Positions 8,051 through 17,524 of a stretch of DNA of 64,000 bases are shown piece after piece. Positions within the stretch are counted from its first letter, which is position 1, and every line of letters begins with the position of its first letter. The translations under genes were made by a program, and so were the position numbers. Source of the DNA: Patiriisocius sp047730165 (lineage in GTDB: Bacteria; Bacteroidota; Bacteroidia; Flavobacteriales; Flavobacteriaceae). Under the pieces are notes generated by a model, which was given only the letters and a program-made list of their open reading frames with translations, searched no databases and had not been told where the DNA came from. The stretch spans positions 1,426,001 to 1,490,000 of the forward strand of contig NZ_CP159834.1 of NCBI RefSeq assembly GCF_047730165.1, in the 5' to 3' direction.

Positions 8051-8411
8051 CTTCACTGACCTTATTTGAGGACATCCAAGAAGAAGATGCATTCCATACA
8101 GATGGAGATTTTGAACTAGATATCAATGTAGCTAATCTAAGAATTGAGACCAACGGACTCTCAGATTTTAGACTGACTAGTGTTGCGACGATGGCAGATT
8201 ATAATTTACTTAGGAATCATACCTTTATTTATGCCGGTGATGTTATTTCGCAAGACGTCACTTTTTTCAGCGGAGTTCAGACCATTTAATCGTTCATCCT
8301 ATACAATCGCTCAAAGACAATATCGTCAACTTTGGGAACGTATATGCAAATAATCAACCTTCTAAAGTTGATTTAGAAGAATGGTTTACTGGACGCTTAA
8401 TATTTCAGTAA
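8051..8411 (+). pseudogene. Decayed 3' half of a duplicate GIN-domain gene
   Basis: FELDINVANLRIETNGLSDF matches FRLSVAVDSLLVSANGISDI of the intact GIN protein. After a frameshift near 8285, HLIVHPIQSLKDNIVNFGNV followed by TGRLIFQ-stop matches its C-terminal VNPQQSIEGIIRGNGDV and VGRLIFE. The 5' half of this copy is absent; the frame is continuous with the end of the PagL-like remnant, so a deletion fused the two. Confidence 0.75.
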
Positions 8412-8473
8412 TACGAACCTCGAAAATTTTAATGATTGATTTACGAGCGTTTAAAAGTTACCATCAGGCATAA

Positions 8474-8511
8474 AAAAGAGGGCTAACCATAATACTGGTG
8501 AGCCCTCTTTT
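8474..8511. terminator. Bidirectional hairpin terminator
   Basis: AAAAGAGGGCT at 8474-8484 pairs with AGCCCTCTTTT at 8501-8511, giving an 11-bp stem with A and T runs on either side. It can end the pseudogene region on the plus strand and the secreted-protein gene at 8549-9001 on the minus strand. Confidence 0.8.
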
Positions 8512-8548
8512 GGTAATTTAGAACTTATCCGTGAGGATGGTTCCGCAC

Positions 8549-9001
8549 TTATTTAGCTTTTTTGAAGATGTATCTTGTTACGTATATACCATTTTCGTCT
8601 GTCTCGTCACCATAACTTTCTACGCCACTGGTTACAAATGCAAGCTCCCACCCTTCCTCAGACATAGTATTTAATTTTGAAGTAACGATAGCGTCATTTG
8701 CCGCAATATTTTGAAAACGGATACCACCTATGTTGAAGAAATTTAAAAGCTTTGTTTCGTCAAAACCTTTTACTCTTATATCTCCACGTTTAGATTTGTT
8801 TCTATCATTGTCTTCTTCACTCCGTGTAGAAGTAAATTCTTTATAATCTCTGGTCTCATTTACAGTGATCATTCTAGACCTTCCTAAGCCATTTGGGATG
8901 ATAGACTCTATGACTGTAACTGTCTGAAATTCATAAACTTGTGCGTTTGATTCAAAGGCAAAAATACTGAGTAATAAGGCTGTTAAAATAAAAATTTTCA
9001 T
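8549..9001 (-). CDS. Small secreted protein, DUF4177-like C-terminus
   Basis: 150 residues with a clear signal peptide (MKIFILTALLLSIFAFESNAQ). The C-terminal part has LNTMSEEGWELAFVTSG and ends YVTRYIFKKAK, similar to the short DUF4177 fold in which 'GWEL' sits in a strand. The N-terminal mature half is unrecognised. It is probably periplasmic or outer-membrane associated. It stands alone, divergent from rsgA with an 87-bp gap. Confidence 0.55.
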   Translation of the reverse strand: MKIFILTALLLSIFAFESNAQVYEFQTVTVIESIIPNGLGRSRMITVNETRDYKEFTSTRSEEDNDRNKSKRGDIRVKGFDETKLLNFFNIGGIRFQNIAANDAIVTSKLNTMSEEGWELAFVTSGVESYGDETDENGIYVTRYIFKKAK

Positions 9002-9088
9002 TCGTTGGTTGTTTTTTATTATTAATGATTGACGAAGTTAACTTAAAAAGAAAACGATAAACCATTTAATTTTCAGAATTTTGCAATA

Positions 9089-10045
9089 ATGAAAGGCACT
9101 GTTTATAAATCTACTGGAAGTTGGTACACTGTTAAATCTCAGGAAGACAAGTTCTATGAGTGTCGTCTTAAGGGTAAGTTTAGAATTAAAGGAATCAAGA
9201 GTACAAACCCAGTTTCTGTAGGTGACCACGTAACATTTCAGATTGAGAAAAAAGGCGATGAAGAGATCGGGATTATTAGTGAGATTGACGAACGTGAAAA
9301 CTACATTATTCGCAAGTCTGTAAATCTTTCAAAACAAACTCACATTATTGCGAGTAATGTAGACATCGCGTTTCTGTTAGTTACCTTAAATAACCCTCCT
9401 ACATTTACTTCTTTCATCGATCGCTTTTTAGTGACCGCGGAAGCCTATAAAATTAAGGCCGTTTTACTTTTTAATAAGGTAGATACCTATGATGAAGATG
9501 AGAAACTAGAAATAAAATACCTCGCGGCAATGTATCGTGAGATAGGTTATGAGTGTATTGGCATATCTGCAACAACGGGCAAGAATATTGATCAAGTGAA
9601 GGAGATGATGAAGGGTAAGGTCTCTATGTTTTCTGGGCATAGTGGGGTAGGAAAATCTACACTTGTAAATGCCCTAGGAGATACGCTTAAAATAAAAACG
9701 AAAGCCATATCAACGCAACATATGCAAGGCCAGCATACCACTACTTTTGCAGAAATGTATGACCTGTCTTGGGGAGCGCGAATTATAGATACACCGGGAA
9801 TAAAAGGGTTTGGAGTTGTCGAGATTGAAAAGGAAGACTTAGATCATTATTTTCCAGAGTTTTTTGCATTAAAGCAAGACTGTAAGTTTAATAATTGCAT
9901 TCATGCAGAAGAGCCTCATTGTGCGGTTAAAGAAGCGCTAGATGCAGATGAGCTTTTTTGGTCTAGATATAAAAGTTACCTTCAGATAATGGATGGGGAA
10001 GAAGATCATTTCAGAAAAGATATCTACGACAAGAAAAATCCATGA
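9089..10045 (+). CDS. rsgA: Ribosome small-subunit biogenesis GTPase RsgA
   Basis: 318 residues. An OB-fold N-terminus (VYKSTGSWYTVKSQ) is followed by the circularly permuted GTPase typical of RsgA: G4 NKVD (about 127-130) comes before G1 GHSGVGKST (about 183-191), then DTPGIKGFG. The C-terminal zinc motif is CKFNNCIHAEEPHC. RsgA acts late in 30S maturation. It overlaps dtd by 4 bp (ATGA), so the two are co-transcribed. Confidence 0.96.
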   Translation: MKGTVYKSTGSWYTVKSQEDKFYECRLKGKFRIKGIKSTNPVSVGDHVTFQIEKKGDEEIGIISEIDERENYIIRKSVNLSKQTHIIASNVDIAFLLVTLNNPPTFTSFIDRFLVTAEAYKIKAVLLFNKVDTYDEDEKLEIKYLAAMYREIGYECIGISATTGKNIDQVKEMMKGKVSMFSGHSGVGKSTLVNALGDTLKIKTKAISTQHMQGQHTTTFAEMYDLSWGARIIDTPGIKGFGVVEIEKEDLDHYFPEFFALKQDCKFNNCIHAEEPHCAVKEALDADELFWSRYKSYLQIMDGEEDHFRKDIYDKKNP

Positions 10046-10494
10046 GAGCATTAATACAAAGAGTTTCTGAAGCTTCGGTGCGCGTGGATAATACCCTTAT
10101 TTCTGAAATAGGAACAGGCATGCTAATTCTCCTAGGTGTTGAAGCAGCTGATACCGAAGAAGATATCCAATGGCTCACAAACAAAATAAGTAACCTACGT
10201 ATTTTTGATGATGAAGAAGGTGTTATGAACCTTTCTCTAAAAGACACCAATGGAGCTGTACTTGTCGTAAGCCAGTTTACACTTCACGCTTCGACCAAAA
10301 AAGGAAATCGTCCTTCTTATATAAAAGCAGCTAGGCCGGAGTTTGCCGAACCTATGTATGAACAATTTGTAAAACAAATGTCAAAAAGCATGGATAACTC
10401 GGTTCAAACGGGTAGATTTGGTGCAATGATGGAAATCAGCCTGATTAATTCTGGCCCCATCACATTATTTGTTGATACAAAAAACAAAGAATAA
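10042..10494 (+). CDS. dtd: D-aminoacyl-tRNA deacylase
   Basis: 150 residues, the normal Dtd length. It begins MRALIQRVSEASVRVD, has the active-site block VVSQFTLHAST and a late NSGPITLFVDT, equivalent to the cross-subunit Gly-cisPro region. Dtd hydrolyses D-amino acids mischarged on tRNA. The start overlaps the rsgA stop by 4 bp. Confidence 0.96.
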   Translation: MRALIQRVSEASVRVDNTLISEIGTGMLILLGVEAADTEEDIQWLTNKISNLRIFDDEEGVMNLSLKDTNGAVLVVSQFTLHASTKKGNRPSYIKAARPEFAEPMYEQFVKQMSKSMDNSVQTGRFGAMMEISLINSGPITLFVDTKNKE

Positions 10495-10547
10495 AACACT
10501 TTGGTCCATTACTCTCCTCCTCGTTAGACCAAGAATAGTCATCCTAC

Positions 10548-12437
10548 ATGAAGTACGTATTTTTCCTATTGCTTGGCTTGAGTATTAACGCTCAGGATCT
10601 TGCTAAATCTATTTTAACAATAGATAGCACCCTTACTAAAAATGCGAATAGCATTATAAGGCAAGAATTGATCACTGTAGACGTGACTAAAAGAGATCAA
10701 ATGACTACTCTCATATCTAGAACCATTACGGTATTAAACGACAATGGAGATGATAAGGTAGATTCATATCAACATTACGATGACCAGACTATTGTAAAAA
10801 ATATTGAGTTGTATGTGTATAATGCTTTCGGTAAAGAAATTGAGCATTACAAAAAACGTGATTTTAAAGACGTGAGTGCGGCAGACGGATTTTCTCTTTA
10901 CAGTGATGATCGGTTATTATATGTAGAGTACATTCCTAAATCTTATCCATACACGGCGACCTTTATTTCTGAAGTAAAAAGTAATACCAACGCATTTTTA
11001 CCAAGATGGAAACCTATAAGACAGTATGCTTCATCTACGCAGCAAAGCACATATAAAATACTATTTGATCCTTCTAACATACCAAGTTATAAAGCCACAA
11101 ACATAGCGCCTTATGAGATAAATATAGCAGAAGGCGTTTCGGAAATAACCTGCGTGGCTACCATGCTTCCGGCGATCGCCTATGAAGAGCATGCGCCCCA
11201 GTTTTCTAGTTTTGCTCCGCAAGTGATGTTTGCCTTAAAAACATTTTCTTTAAAAGGGGTCTTGGGTAATGGCTCTACTTGGAGCGAATTTGGTTCTTGG
11301 ATGGATACGCGTTTATTAAAGGGAACGGAGGAGTTGCCAGCCATGACAGTTTCAGAAATAAACAGTCTTGTAACTACAGAAATGTCAGACATAGAAAAGG
11401 CACGTGTCGTGTATCAATATCTACAAGATAAAGTACGATATATTAGTGTGCAAATAGGCATAGGAGGTTGGAAACCTATGTTAGCAAGTGAAGTAGATAG
11501 ACTGAGTTATGGAGATTGTAAGGCATTGACTAATTACACAAAAGCACTCCTTAATGCGGTGGGGGTTCCATCCTATTACACGGTATTACACTCGGGAAGT
11601 AGGGAGCACGATTTTACAAATGACCTAGTGGCAATGCAGGGCAATCACGTGATTCTCGCGATTCCAGATGGAGAAGAATTGGTGTGGCTAGAGTGTACTA
11701 GTCAGGATATTCCTTTTGGTCATGTGCCTAACGCAAATGACGATCGCGACGTACTTATTGTAACAGAAGAAGGTGGCAAGATAGTACACACAAAAAGTTA
11801 TGAAGCGGCAGATAACCTGCAATTGAATGATGGAACTGTACTCATCCTAGAGAATGGAGAAATACAGGCTGCCTTTAAAAGAGAATCAAAAGGATTACAG
11901 TATGATAATGTATACCATTTGGAACGCAGTGACCAGGATGAGAAGGAACGGTTTTATAAAGAAAAATGGGATTATATAAATGGGATCGAGGTTACAGATA
12001 TAGCATTAGTAAATAACCGCACTGACATTGTTTTTTCTGAAACATTAAAGGCGATGTCTGCTAATTATATTTCATTTGCAGGAGATGATATGCTTTTAAC
12101 CCTCAACGTGTTTAATCAGAGTGATTACGTGCCGCCACGTATTTCAGAACGAAAGCGGGAAGTAGAAATCTCGATAGGGTTTACAGATATTGATACAATT
12201 TCTTTTACTTTACCTGAAGGTTTTCATGTAGACAGTATGCCAGATAAAAAAGAAGTGACGAGTCCATTTGGCACCTATGATATAGTTGCTGTCATTGAGG
12301 ATAACGGGACCATTAGCTATACCCGAAAATTAATAATGAACAAAGGGATTTATGCACCAGATACGTATGATGCGTATCGTTCCTTTTTAAAGAAAATCGC
12401 AAAATTAGATAAGACAAAAGTATTACTAACACAATAA
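10548..12437 (+). CDS. DUF3857 protein with transglutaminase-like domain, exported
   Basis: 629 residues. A signal peptide (MKYVFFLLLGLSINAQ) is followed by a DUF3857 beta-sandwich (about 40-250) and a transglutaminase-like domain with KVRYISVQIGIGGWKP and the catalytic Cys in LSYGDCKALTNY near residue 326, with His in GNHVILAI. It probably acts in the periplasm or on the cell surface; the substrate is unknown. A related protein follows after 5 bp, so the two form an operon. Unlike its neighbour, the Cys is present. Confidence 0.8.
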   Translation: MKYVFFLLLGLSINAQDLAKSILTIDSTLTKNANSIIRQELITVDVTKRDQMTTLISRTITVLNDNGDDKVDSYQHYDDQTIVKNIELYVYNAFGKEIEHYKKRDFKDVSAADGFSLYSDDRLLYVEYIPKSYPYTATFISEVKSNTNAFLPRWKPIRQYASSTQQSTYKILFDPSNIPSYKATNIAPYEINIAEGVSEITCVATMLPAIAYEEHAPQFSSFAPQVMFALKTFSLKGVLGNGSTWSEFGSWMDTRLLKGTEELPAMTVSEINSLVTTEMSDIEKARVVYQYLQDKVRYISVQIGIGGWKPMLASEVDRLSYGDCKALTNYTKALLNAVGVPSYYTVLHSGSREHDFTNDLVAMQGNHVILAIPDGEELVWLECTSQDIPFGHVPNANDDRDVLIVTEEGGKIVHTKSYEAADNLQLNDGTVLILENGEIQAAFKRESKGLQYDNVYHLERSDQDEKERFYKEKWDYINGIEVTDIALVNNRTDIVFSETLKAMSANYISFAGDDMLLTLNVFNQSDYVPPRISERKREVEISIGFTDIDTISFTLPEGFHVDSMPDKKEVTSPFGTYDIVAVIEDNGTISYTRKLIMNKGIYAPDTYDAYRSFLKKIAKLDKTKVLLTQ

Positions 12438-12442
12438 TAATA

Positions 12443-14479
12443 ATGTTTATGACGACTAGATTATCATTTATTATATTATTGCTAGCCTTTTACAGTACAA
12501 ATGGGAACGCGCAAGATTACGACTTTGGTAAGGTGAGCAAAGCAGAAATTGAGCAAGCCGTCCACGCTAAGGAGCCTGAGGCAAATGCCGCTATTCTCTA
12601 TCGGGAAGTAAAAACAAAATTTAATCAATCTGCAGACAAAGGTTTTTATACAGAAACTGATGTTTTTGAACGGATTAAAATATATAATAAAGATGGCTTT
12701 GATTACGCAACAAAACGGATAAGGTTGTATCAAGGAAAGTCTAATAACAGCGATGATGTGCAAGGTTTAAAAGCTATTATTTTTACGTTAGAAAAAGGGA
12801 AGATAGAAAAAGAAAAGCTGAAGAACAGTGATGTTTTTGAAGAGAAAATGTCTGAGTATATAGAGGTTATGAAGTTTACAATGCCTAACGTAAAACCTGG
12901 CGATGTTATAGATATTAAGTACACCATACGATCTTCGTTTATCTCAAATATAGATGAGTTTCAATTACAAGAGAAAATCCCGGTAGACACGTATAATATG
13001 AGTTTTTCGGCTCCAGAGTACTTCGTTTATAAAATGCACCAAAAAGGATTTTTACCTTTTAAGGTTATTCGCAGTTCAAAGAACAGAAAGATGCGATATT
13101 CTTATAATGAAAGTTCAGGCACGGGAAGTAATAGTAATTGGTCTGTAAAAAGCGGTAAAACTATACAAGATGAAATTTCATTTAAAGAAAATGTATATTC
13201 TATAAATGAAACGGGGATCCCATCCATAAAGAATGAACCGTTGTCAGGTAATTTAGACAACTATATTGCGGGATTAAAATTAGAACTTTCATACACCAGC
13301 TTTCCTAATGGTGGGGTTGATTATTATGCAACCACCTGGGATGACGTTTGCAAAACAATCTATCAATCTTCCAATTTTGGTGGAGAGCTAGAAAAAACCG
13401 GTTTTTTAAAAAATGAAATGGCTGCTATTTTAGGAGATGCCGTAAGCAGGGAAGAAAAAATAGTGGCGGTGTTTGAGTTCGTAAAAAAGAAAACTGCTTG
13501 GAATGAGAATTATGGAGTTTATGCAAGAGAGGGTATTAAAGAGACCTTCAAGAAAAGTGTAGGGAACGCTGGAGATATTAATTTGTTATTAGTGGCAATG
13601 TTAAGAGAAGCGGGTGTTAACGCAAATCCTATTTTAATAAGTACAGTAAATCATGGGATCGCTGTGTTCCCAACTCTTGATGGTTTTAACTATGTAATTT
13701 GTGGCGTAGAAGAACAAAATAACGTGATCTTGCTGGATGCTACGGGTGATAATGCACCAGATATACTGGACAGAAATCTACTTAACTGGCAAGGAAGACT
13801 TATAAGAAAAGATGGAAGTTCTAGCTGGGTACCTTTAATCCCTTCAACCCCCGCTGTTCGTAATTCGATATTAATGTACGAGATTGATACAGATCAAGTA
13901 GTGACAGGTAAAATGCAAAAACGATTTACAGGGCACTTCGCAGCAAATTTCAGAGAGAGTTATAAAAACCTCACAAGCGACGAAACCAGAAAACAGCTAG
14001 AAGAATACCTAGGAGATAGTGAGCTAAATGAAGTGGAGATAAAATATTTGGACGATGTTTATAAGCCAGTTCAATATCGAAGTGATTTTGAAAACACCTC
14101 TTCCGTTGAAGAAATAGGAGATAAGTTATATTTGAGTCCGTTACTCTTCTTAGCAACCGAGGAGAATATTTTTAAAGCAGATACACGAGAATTGCCTATT
14201 TATTTTGGGTACCCTCAAAAAGGTGTAACCATGGTTACCATTGCGCTACCAGAAGGGTATAAGGTAGAATCGTTGCCAGAGTCTATCAGTTTAACTTTAG
14301 GTGATGATAAGGGCTCTTACAAGTTTATTATTTCTGAAATAACAGGTAAAATCCAACTTTCTGTGGATAATTCAATTAACCAACATATCTTTCTAAACTC
14401 AGACTATAAAAACCTAAAGCAATTTTATGAGTTGATAGTGAAGAAAGAAAACGAAAAAATAGTTTTGAGTAAAGTGTAA
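12443..14479 (+). CDS. DUF3857/DUF3858 transglutaminase-fold protein lacking the catalytic Cys
   Basis: 678 residues with a signal peptide (FIILLLAFYSTNGNAQ). The domain order is DUF3857, transglutaminase-like, then a C-terminal DUF3858-like beta domain. At the position of GDCK in the neighbouring paralogue this protein has GNAGDINLLLVAMLREAG, with Ile in place of the nucleophilic Cys; a STVNHG motif keeps a His. It is therefore probably a non-enzymatic, binding version of the fold. The start could also be the ATG at 12449. The gene lies 5 bp after the catalytic-looking paralogue and 3 bp before the MazG-like gene. Confidence 0.75.
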   Translation: MFMTTRLSFIILLLAFYSTNGNAQDYDFGKVSKAEIEQAVHAKEPEANAAILYREVKTKFNQSADKGFYTETDVFERIKIYNKDGFDYATKRIRLYQGKSNNSDDVQGLKAIIFTLEKGKIEKEKLKNSDVFEEKMSEYIEVMKFTMPNVKPGDVIDIKYTIRSSFISNIDEFQLQEKIPVDTYNMSFSAPEYFVYKMHQKGFLPFKVIRSSKNRKMRYSYNESSGTGSNSNWSVKSGKTIQDEISFKENVYSINETGIPSIKNEPLSGNLDNYIAGLKLELSYTSFPNGGVDYYATTWDDVCKTIYQSSNFGGELEKTGFLKNEMAAILGDAVSREEKIVAVFEFVKKKTAWNENYGVYAREGIKETFKKSVGNAGDINLLLVAMLREAGVNANPILISTVNHGIAVFPTLDGFNYVICGVEEQNNVILLDATGDNAPDILDRNLLNWQGRLIRKDGSSSWVPLIPSTPAVRNSILMYEIDTDQVVTGKMQKRFTGHFAANFRESYKNLTSDETRKQLEEYLGDSELNEVEIKYLDDVYKPVQYRSDFENTSSVEEIGDKLYLSPLLFLATEENIFKADTRELPIYFGYPQKGVTMVTIALPEGYKVESLPESISLTLGDDKGSYKFIISEITGKIQLSVDNSINQHIFLNSDYKNLKQFYELIVKKENEKIVLSKV

Positions 14480-14482
14480 ATT

Positions 14483-14809
14483 ATGGATGTTAAAAACGCA
14501 CAAGAGCAAGTAGATATTTGGATAAAAACTCACGGAGTTCGTTATTTTAACGAGCTTACTAATATGGCTCAATTAACCGAAGAAGTAGGAGAAGTTGCTC
14601 GCATTATTGCGCGCAGATATGGTGAGCAAAGTGAAAAGGAAAGTGATAAAGGCAAAGACTTAGGAGAAGAGCTAGCAGATGTATTATTTGTAGTACTATG
14701 TCTAGCAAACCAGACAGGTGTAGATTTACAAGATGCCTTTGATAAAAAACTTGATATAAAAACGAAACGTGATCACGATCGTCATCAAAATAACCCTAAA
14801 TTAAAGTAA
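14483..14809 (+). CDS. MazG-like nucleotide pyrophosphohydrolase
   Basis: 108 residues, all-alpha. NMAQLTEEVGEVARII and LGEELADVLFVVLCLAN give the EExxE and ExxD metal-binding residues of the MazG-like fold. Members hydrolyse non-canonical (d)NTPs to (d)NMP and PPi. The stop overlaps the start of the next small membrane-protein gene by one base. The exact nucleotide is not inferable. Confidence 0.9.
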   Translation: MDVKNAQEQVDIWIKTHGVRYFNELTNMAQLTEEVGEVARIIARRYGEQSEKESDKGKDLGEELADVLFVVLCLANQTGVDLQDAFDKKLDIKTKRDHDRHQNNPKLK

Positions 14810-15039
14810 TGTTTAAAAGAGTAATAACGCATAAAGGGTTTATAAAATCTGTTGTTTTGTTAGGCTTAATTTATGCCATTGTATTGTTCTTATTGCAATG
14901 GGCTTTTAGAAGTTTCTATCCACCTTTTTTTAATCTGAGAAATGTTTTTTTTTCCTTCCTAGCAGGTCTCATCGCAGGACTTTTTATTAGTTATGGTAAA
15001 TTTTTGGGGAAACTAAAGCAGCAAGATCATAGAAAATGA
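14809..15039 (+). CDS. Small two-helix membrane protein, unknown function
   Basis: 76 residues with two hydrophobic segments (VVLLGLIYAIVLFLLQW near 15-31 and FFSFLAGLIAGLFISYG near 47-63) and a basic C-terminus. No family is recognised. It is coupled on both sides: its start overlaps the MazG-like stop (TAATG) and its stop overlaps the aroA start (ATGA), so it is very likely a real co-translated gene. Confidence 0.65.
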   Translation: MFKRVITHKGFIKSVVLLGLIYAIVLFLLQWAFRSFYPPFFNLRNVFFSFLAGLIAGLFISYGKFLGKLKQQDHRK

Positions 15040-16265
15040 AAGCCCATCTATCCCACACACCATCACTAAAAAAACATGCTCAAATTATATTGGGTGGCTC
15101 AAAAAGTGAATCGAATAGACTACTCATCTTACAGGCGCTATTCTCCAATATTGCGATTTCAAATCTTTCTACAAGTGATGATTCTAAAGCATTGATGGAG
15201 GCACTTGCCGGTGATAAAAACCTCGTAGATGTACATCACGCAGGTACAGCTATGCGCTTTCTTGCCGCATACTTTGCTACGCAAGCCGGAAGAGAGGTCA
15301 CGCTCACTGGTAGCGAGCGTATGCAACAAAGACCTATTGGGATGCTCGTAGATGCTTTGAGATCTATGGGTGCAGATATTGAGTATCAAAAAAATGAAGG
15401 GTTTCCGCCGCTACTCATTAAGGGAAAAAATCTAACGATTAAAGAAGTTACTATTGCGGCAGACGTAAGTAGTCAGTTTATTTCTGCGCTCATGCTTGTT
15501 GCGCCTAGCTTACCACAGGGTCTCGTGATTCATCTCGACGGAAATGTGACATCGGCACCCTATCTTAAAATGACGTATCAATTGTTAAAGCAATTGGGGT
15601 TTGAAGGAAACTTTAGCCGAAATATGATTTGTATATTACCTGGCACTATTTCAGAAAAGAAGCACATTCGTGTAGAGTCAGACTGGAGTTCTGTTTCTTA
15701 TCTGTATAGTCTAGTGGCGCTCTCGCAATCTGGTTTACTTTCTGTAAGTACATTTGAAAAGGATAGTTTACAAGGCGATGTGGTATTGTCCAGTCTTTAT
15801 AACGCCTTTGGCGTGGAGACCGTGTTTAATAAAGATGACGGTATTACCTTGCAGAAAATTTCAGAGGCAATCACAAATCACGTGGAGTTTGATCTAGTAA
15901 ATACACCAGATATTGCACAAACGATTGCGGTTACGTGTTTTGGCCTTGGTTTTTCTTGCCATTTAACGGGATTACACACATTAAAAATAAAAGAGACGGA
16001 TAGATTACACGCCTTAAAAATAGAGTTAGAAAAACTCGGAGCAAATGTGAACATAACAGAAGATTCACTTTCTTTAGAAAAGTCAGTGGGAATAAAGATG
16101 GGTGTAGCGATAGACACGTATCAAGATCATAGAATGGCAATGGCTTTTGCGCCGCTCGCATTAAAATCTTCATTATTAATTAATGATGCTGAAGTAGTGT
16201 CAAAATCGTTTCCAGAATTTTGGGATGTACTAATAGACTTAGGTATTTTAATTAAAGTGAAATAA
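15036..16265 (+). CDS. aroA: 3-phosphoshikimate 1-carboxyvinyltransferase (EPSP synthase)
   Basis: 409 residues. GGSKSESNRLLIL (19-31) is the substrate loop, then HAGTAMRFLAAYFA, RPIGMLVDALRSMGADI, ADVSSQFISALML, IKETDRLHAL and YQDHRMAMAFAPLAL. The enzyme condenses PEP with shikimate-3-phosphate in chorismate synthesis. It is somewhat shorter than the E. coli enzyme (427), as is usual in Bacteroidota. It overlaps the small membrane-protein gene by 4 bp. Confidence 0.96.
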   Translation: MKAHLSHTPSLKKHAQIILGGSKSESNRLLILQALFSNIAISNLSTSDDSKALMEALAGDKNLVDVHHAGTAMRFLAAYFATQAGREVTLTGSERMQQRPIGMLVDALRSMGADIEYQKNEGFPPLLIKGKNLTIKEVTIAADVSSQFISALMLVAPSLPQGLVIHLDGNVTSAPYLKMTYQLLKQLGFEGNFSRNMICILPGTISEKKHIRVESDWSSVSYLYSLVALSQSGLLSVSTFEKDSLQGDVVLSSLYNAFGVETVFNKDDGITLQKISEAITNHVEFDLVNTPDIAQTIAVTCFGLGFSCHLTGLHTLKIKETDRLHALKIELEKLGANVNITEDSLSLEKSVGIKMGVAIDTYQDHRMAMAFAPLALKSSLLINDAEVVSKSFPEFWDVLIDLGILIKVK

Positions 16266-16314
16266 TAAACCTCCATTTACTTGACAAGGCCTATCCCCAG
16301 ATTGTATATTTGCA

Positions 16315-16322
16315 ACCTTTAA
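16315..16322 (+). promoter_or_regulatory. -7 box upstream of queA
   Basis: TATATTTG fits TAnnTTTG and lies 19 bp before the queA ATG. No well-placed -33 TTG is evident. Confidence 0.45.
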
Positions 16323-16341
16323 CCAAAAAATTGAATAATTT

Positions 16342-17397
16342 ATGGGAATGAAACTTTCTAACTTCGGCTTTGAATTACCTGATGAGCTTCTAGCAGAATA
16401 TCCATCTGAAAACAGAGATGAGTCACGTTTAATGGTGCTTAACAGAAAAGAGCAGACAATTGAGCATAAGATGTTCAAGGATCTCATAGATTATTTTGAG
16501 GAAGATGATATTTTGTGTTTGAATAATACAAAAGTATTTCCAGCACGATTATTTGGTAACAAAGAAAAGACGGGTGCTCGTATCGAGGTGTTTTTGTTGA
16601 GAGAACTTAATTCTCAAACGCGTCTTTGGGATGTACTAGTAGATCCAGCAAGAAAGATTAGAATAGGAAATAAGCTATATTTTGGTGATGATGAGTCTTT
16701 AGTCGCTGAGGTAATAGATAATACAACTTCTAGAGGTAGAACATTACGTTTCTTATTTGATGGGTCTTATGAGGAGTTTCGTAATAAACTAACTGAGCTA
16801 GGTGAGACACCATTGCCTAAATACATTAAGCGTAGTGTAGAGCCTGATGATGCGGAAAGATATCAAACCATCTATGCTAAAAAAGAAGGAGCTGTAGCAG
16901 CACCTACTGCTGGATTGCACTTTTCTAAACATTTATTAAAACGTTTTGAGATTAAAGGTGTTGATTTTGCAGAAGTAACGTTGCACGTGGGTTTAGGAAC
17001 TTTTAGCGCTGTTGAGGTAGAGGATCTCTCTAAGCATAAAATGGACAGTGAAGAAATGCATATTGAGCAGGCTACTGTAGATTTAATTAATCAAGGACTA
17101 AAAGATAAAAGGCGTATTTGTGCTGTAGGTACTACAGTGATGCGTGCTTTAGAGAGTTCGGTTTCTTCTAACCATACTTTAAATGATTATTCTGGATGGA
17201 CAAATAAATTTATTTTCCCTCCTCATGATTTTAGTATTGCCAACTGTATGGTGACTAATTTTCATACGCCAAAGTCTACTTTATTAATGATGGTGGCTGC
17301 CTTTGCTGGACACGAGTTTACTCAAAGAGCATATCAAGAAGCAATAAAAGAAAAGTATAATTTTTATAGTTATGGTGATGCAATGCTTATCATCTAA
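16342..17397 (+). CDS. queA: S-adenosylmethionine:tRNA ribosyltransferase-isomerase
   Basis: 351 residues. MKLSNFGFELPDELLAEYP, RDESRLMVL, DILCLNNTKVFPARLFG, KEGAVAAPTAGLHFS and NFHTPKSTLLMMVAAFAG are QueA signatures. It transfers the ribosyl moiety of SAM to preQ1-tRNA, forming epoxyqueuosine. The start may be either ATG at 16342 or the one at 16348. A hairpin terminator follows 17 bp after the stop. No other queuosine gene is adjacent. Confidence 0.96.
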   Translation: MGMKLSNFGFELPDELLAEYPSENRDESRLMVLNRKEQTIEHKMFKDLIDYFEEDDILCLNNTKVFPARLFGNKEKTGARIEVFLLRELNSQTRLWDVLVDPARKIRIGNKLYFGDDESLVAEVIDNTTSRGRTLRFLFDGSYEEFRNKLTELGETPLPKYIKRSVEPDDAERYQTIYAKKEGAVAAPTAGLHFSKHLLKRFEIKGVDFAEVTLHVGLGTFSAVEVEDLSKHKMDSEEMHIEQATVDLINQGLKDKRRICAVGTTVMRALESSVSSNHTLNDYSGWTNKFIFPPHDFSIANCMVTNFHTPKSTLLMMVAAFAGHEFTQRAYQEAIKEKYNFYSYGDAMLII

Positions 17398-17413
17398 TAA
17401 TAACCAATAGTTT

Positions 17414-17441
17414 AAAATCCCGATAGCAATATCGGGATTTT
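17414..17441 (+). terminator. Rho-independent terminator of queA
   Basis: AAAATCCCGAT pairs with ATCGGGATTTT, followed by further T residues; the loop is short. Confidence 0.85.
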
Positions 17442-17524
17442 TTATTTTACAGCAATTCGGTTTGATTCTTTAGATATATTATGGTATTTTAGTTGTTTGC
17501 AAGCTATTCTTGCTCAATGGTTTA

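Noticed and set aside
7568..8289. Three separate small ORFs (71, 67 and 116 codons)
   Set aside because: They are pieces of the decayed PagL-like/GIN copies, not independent genes.
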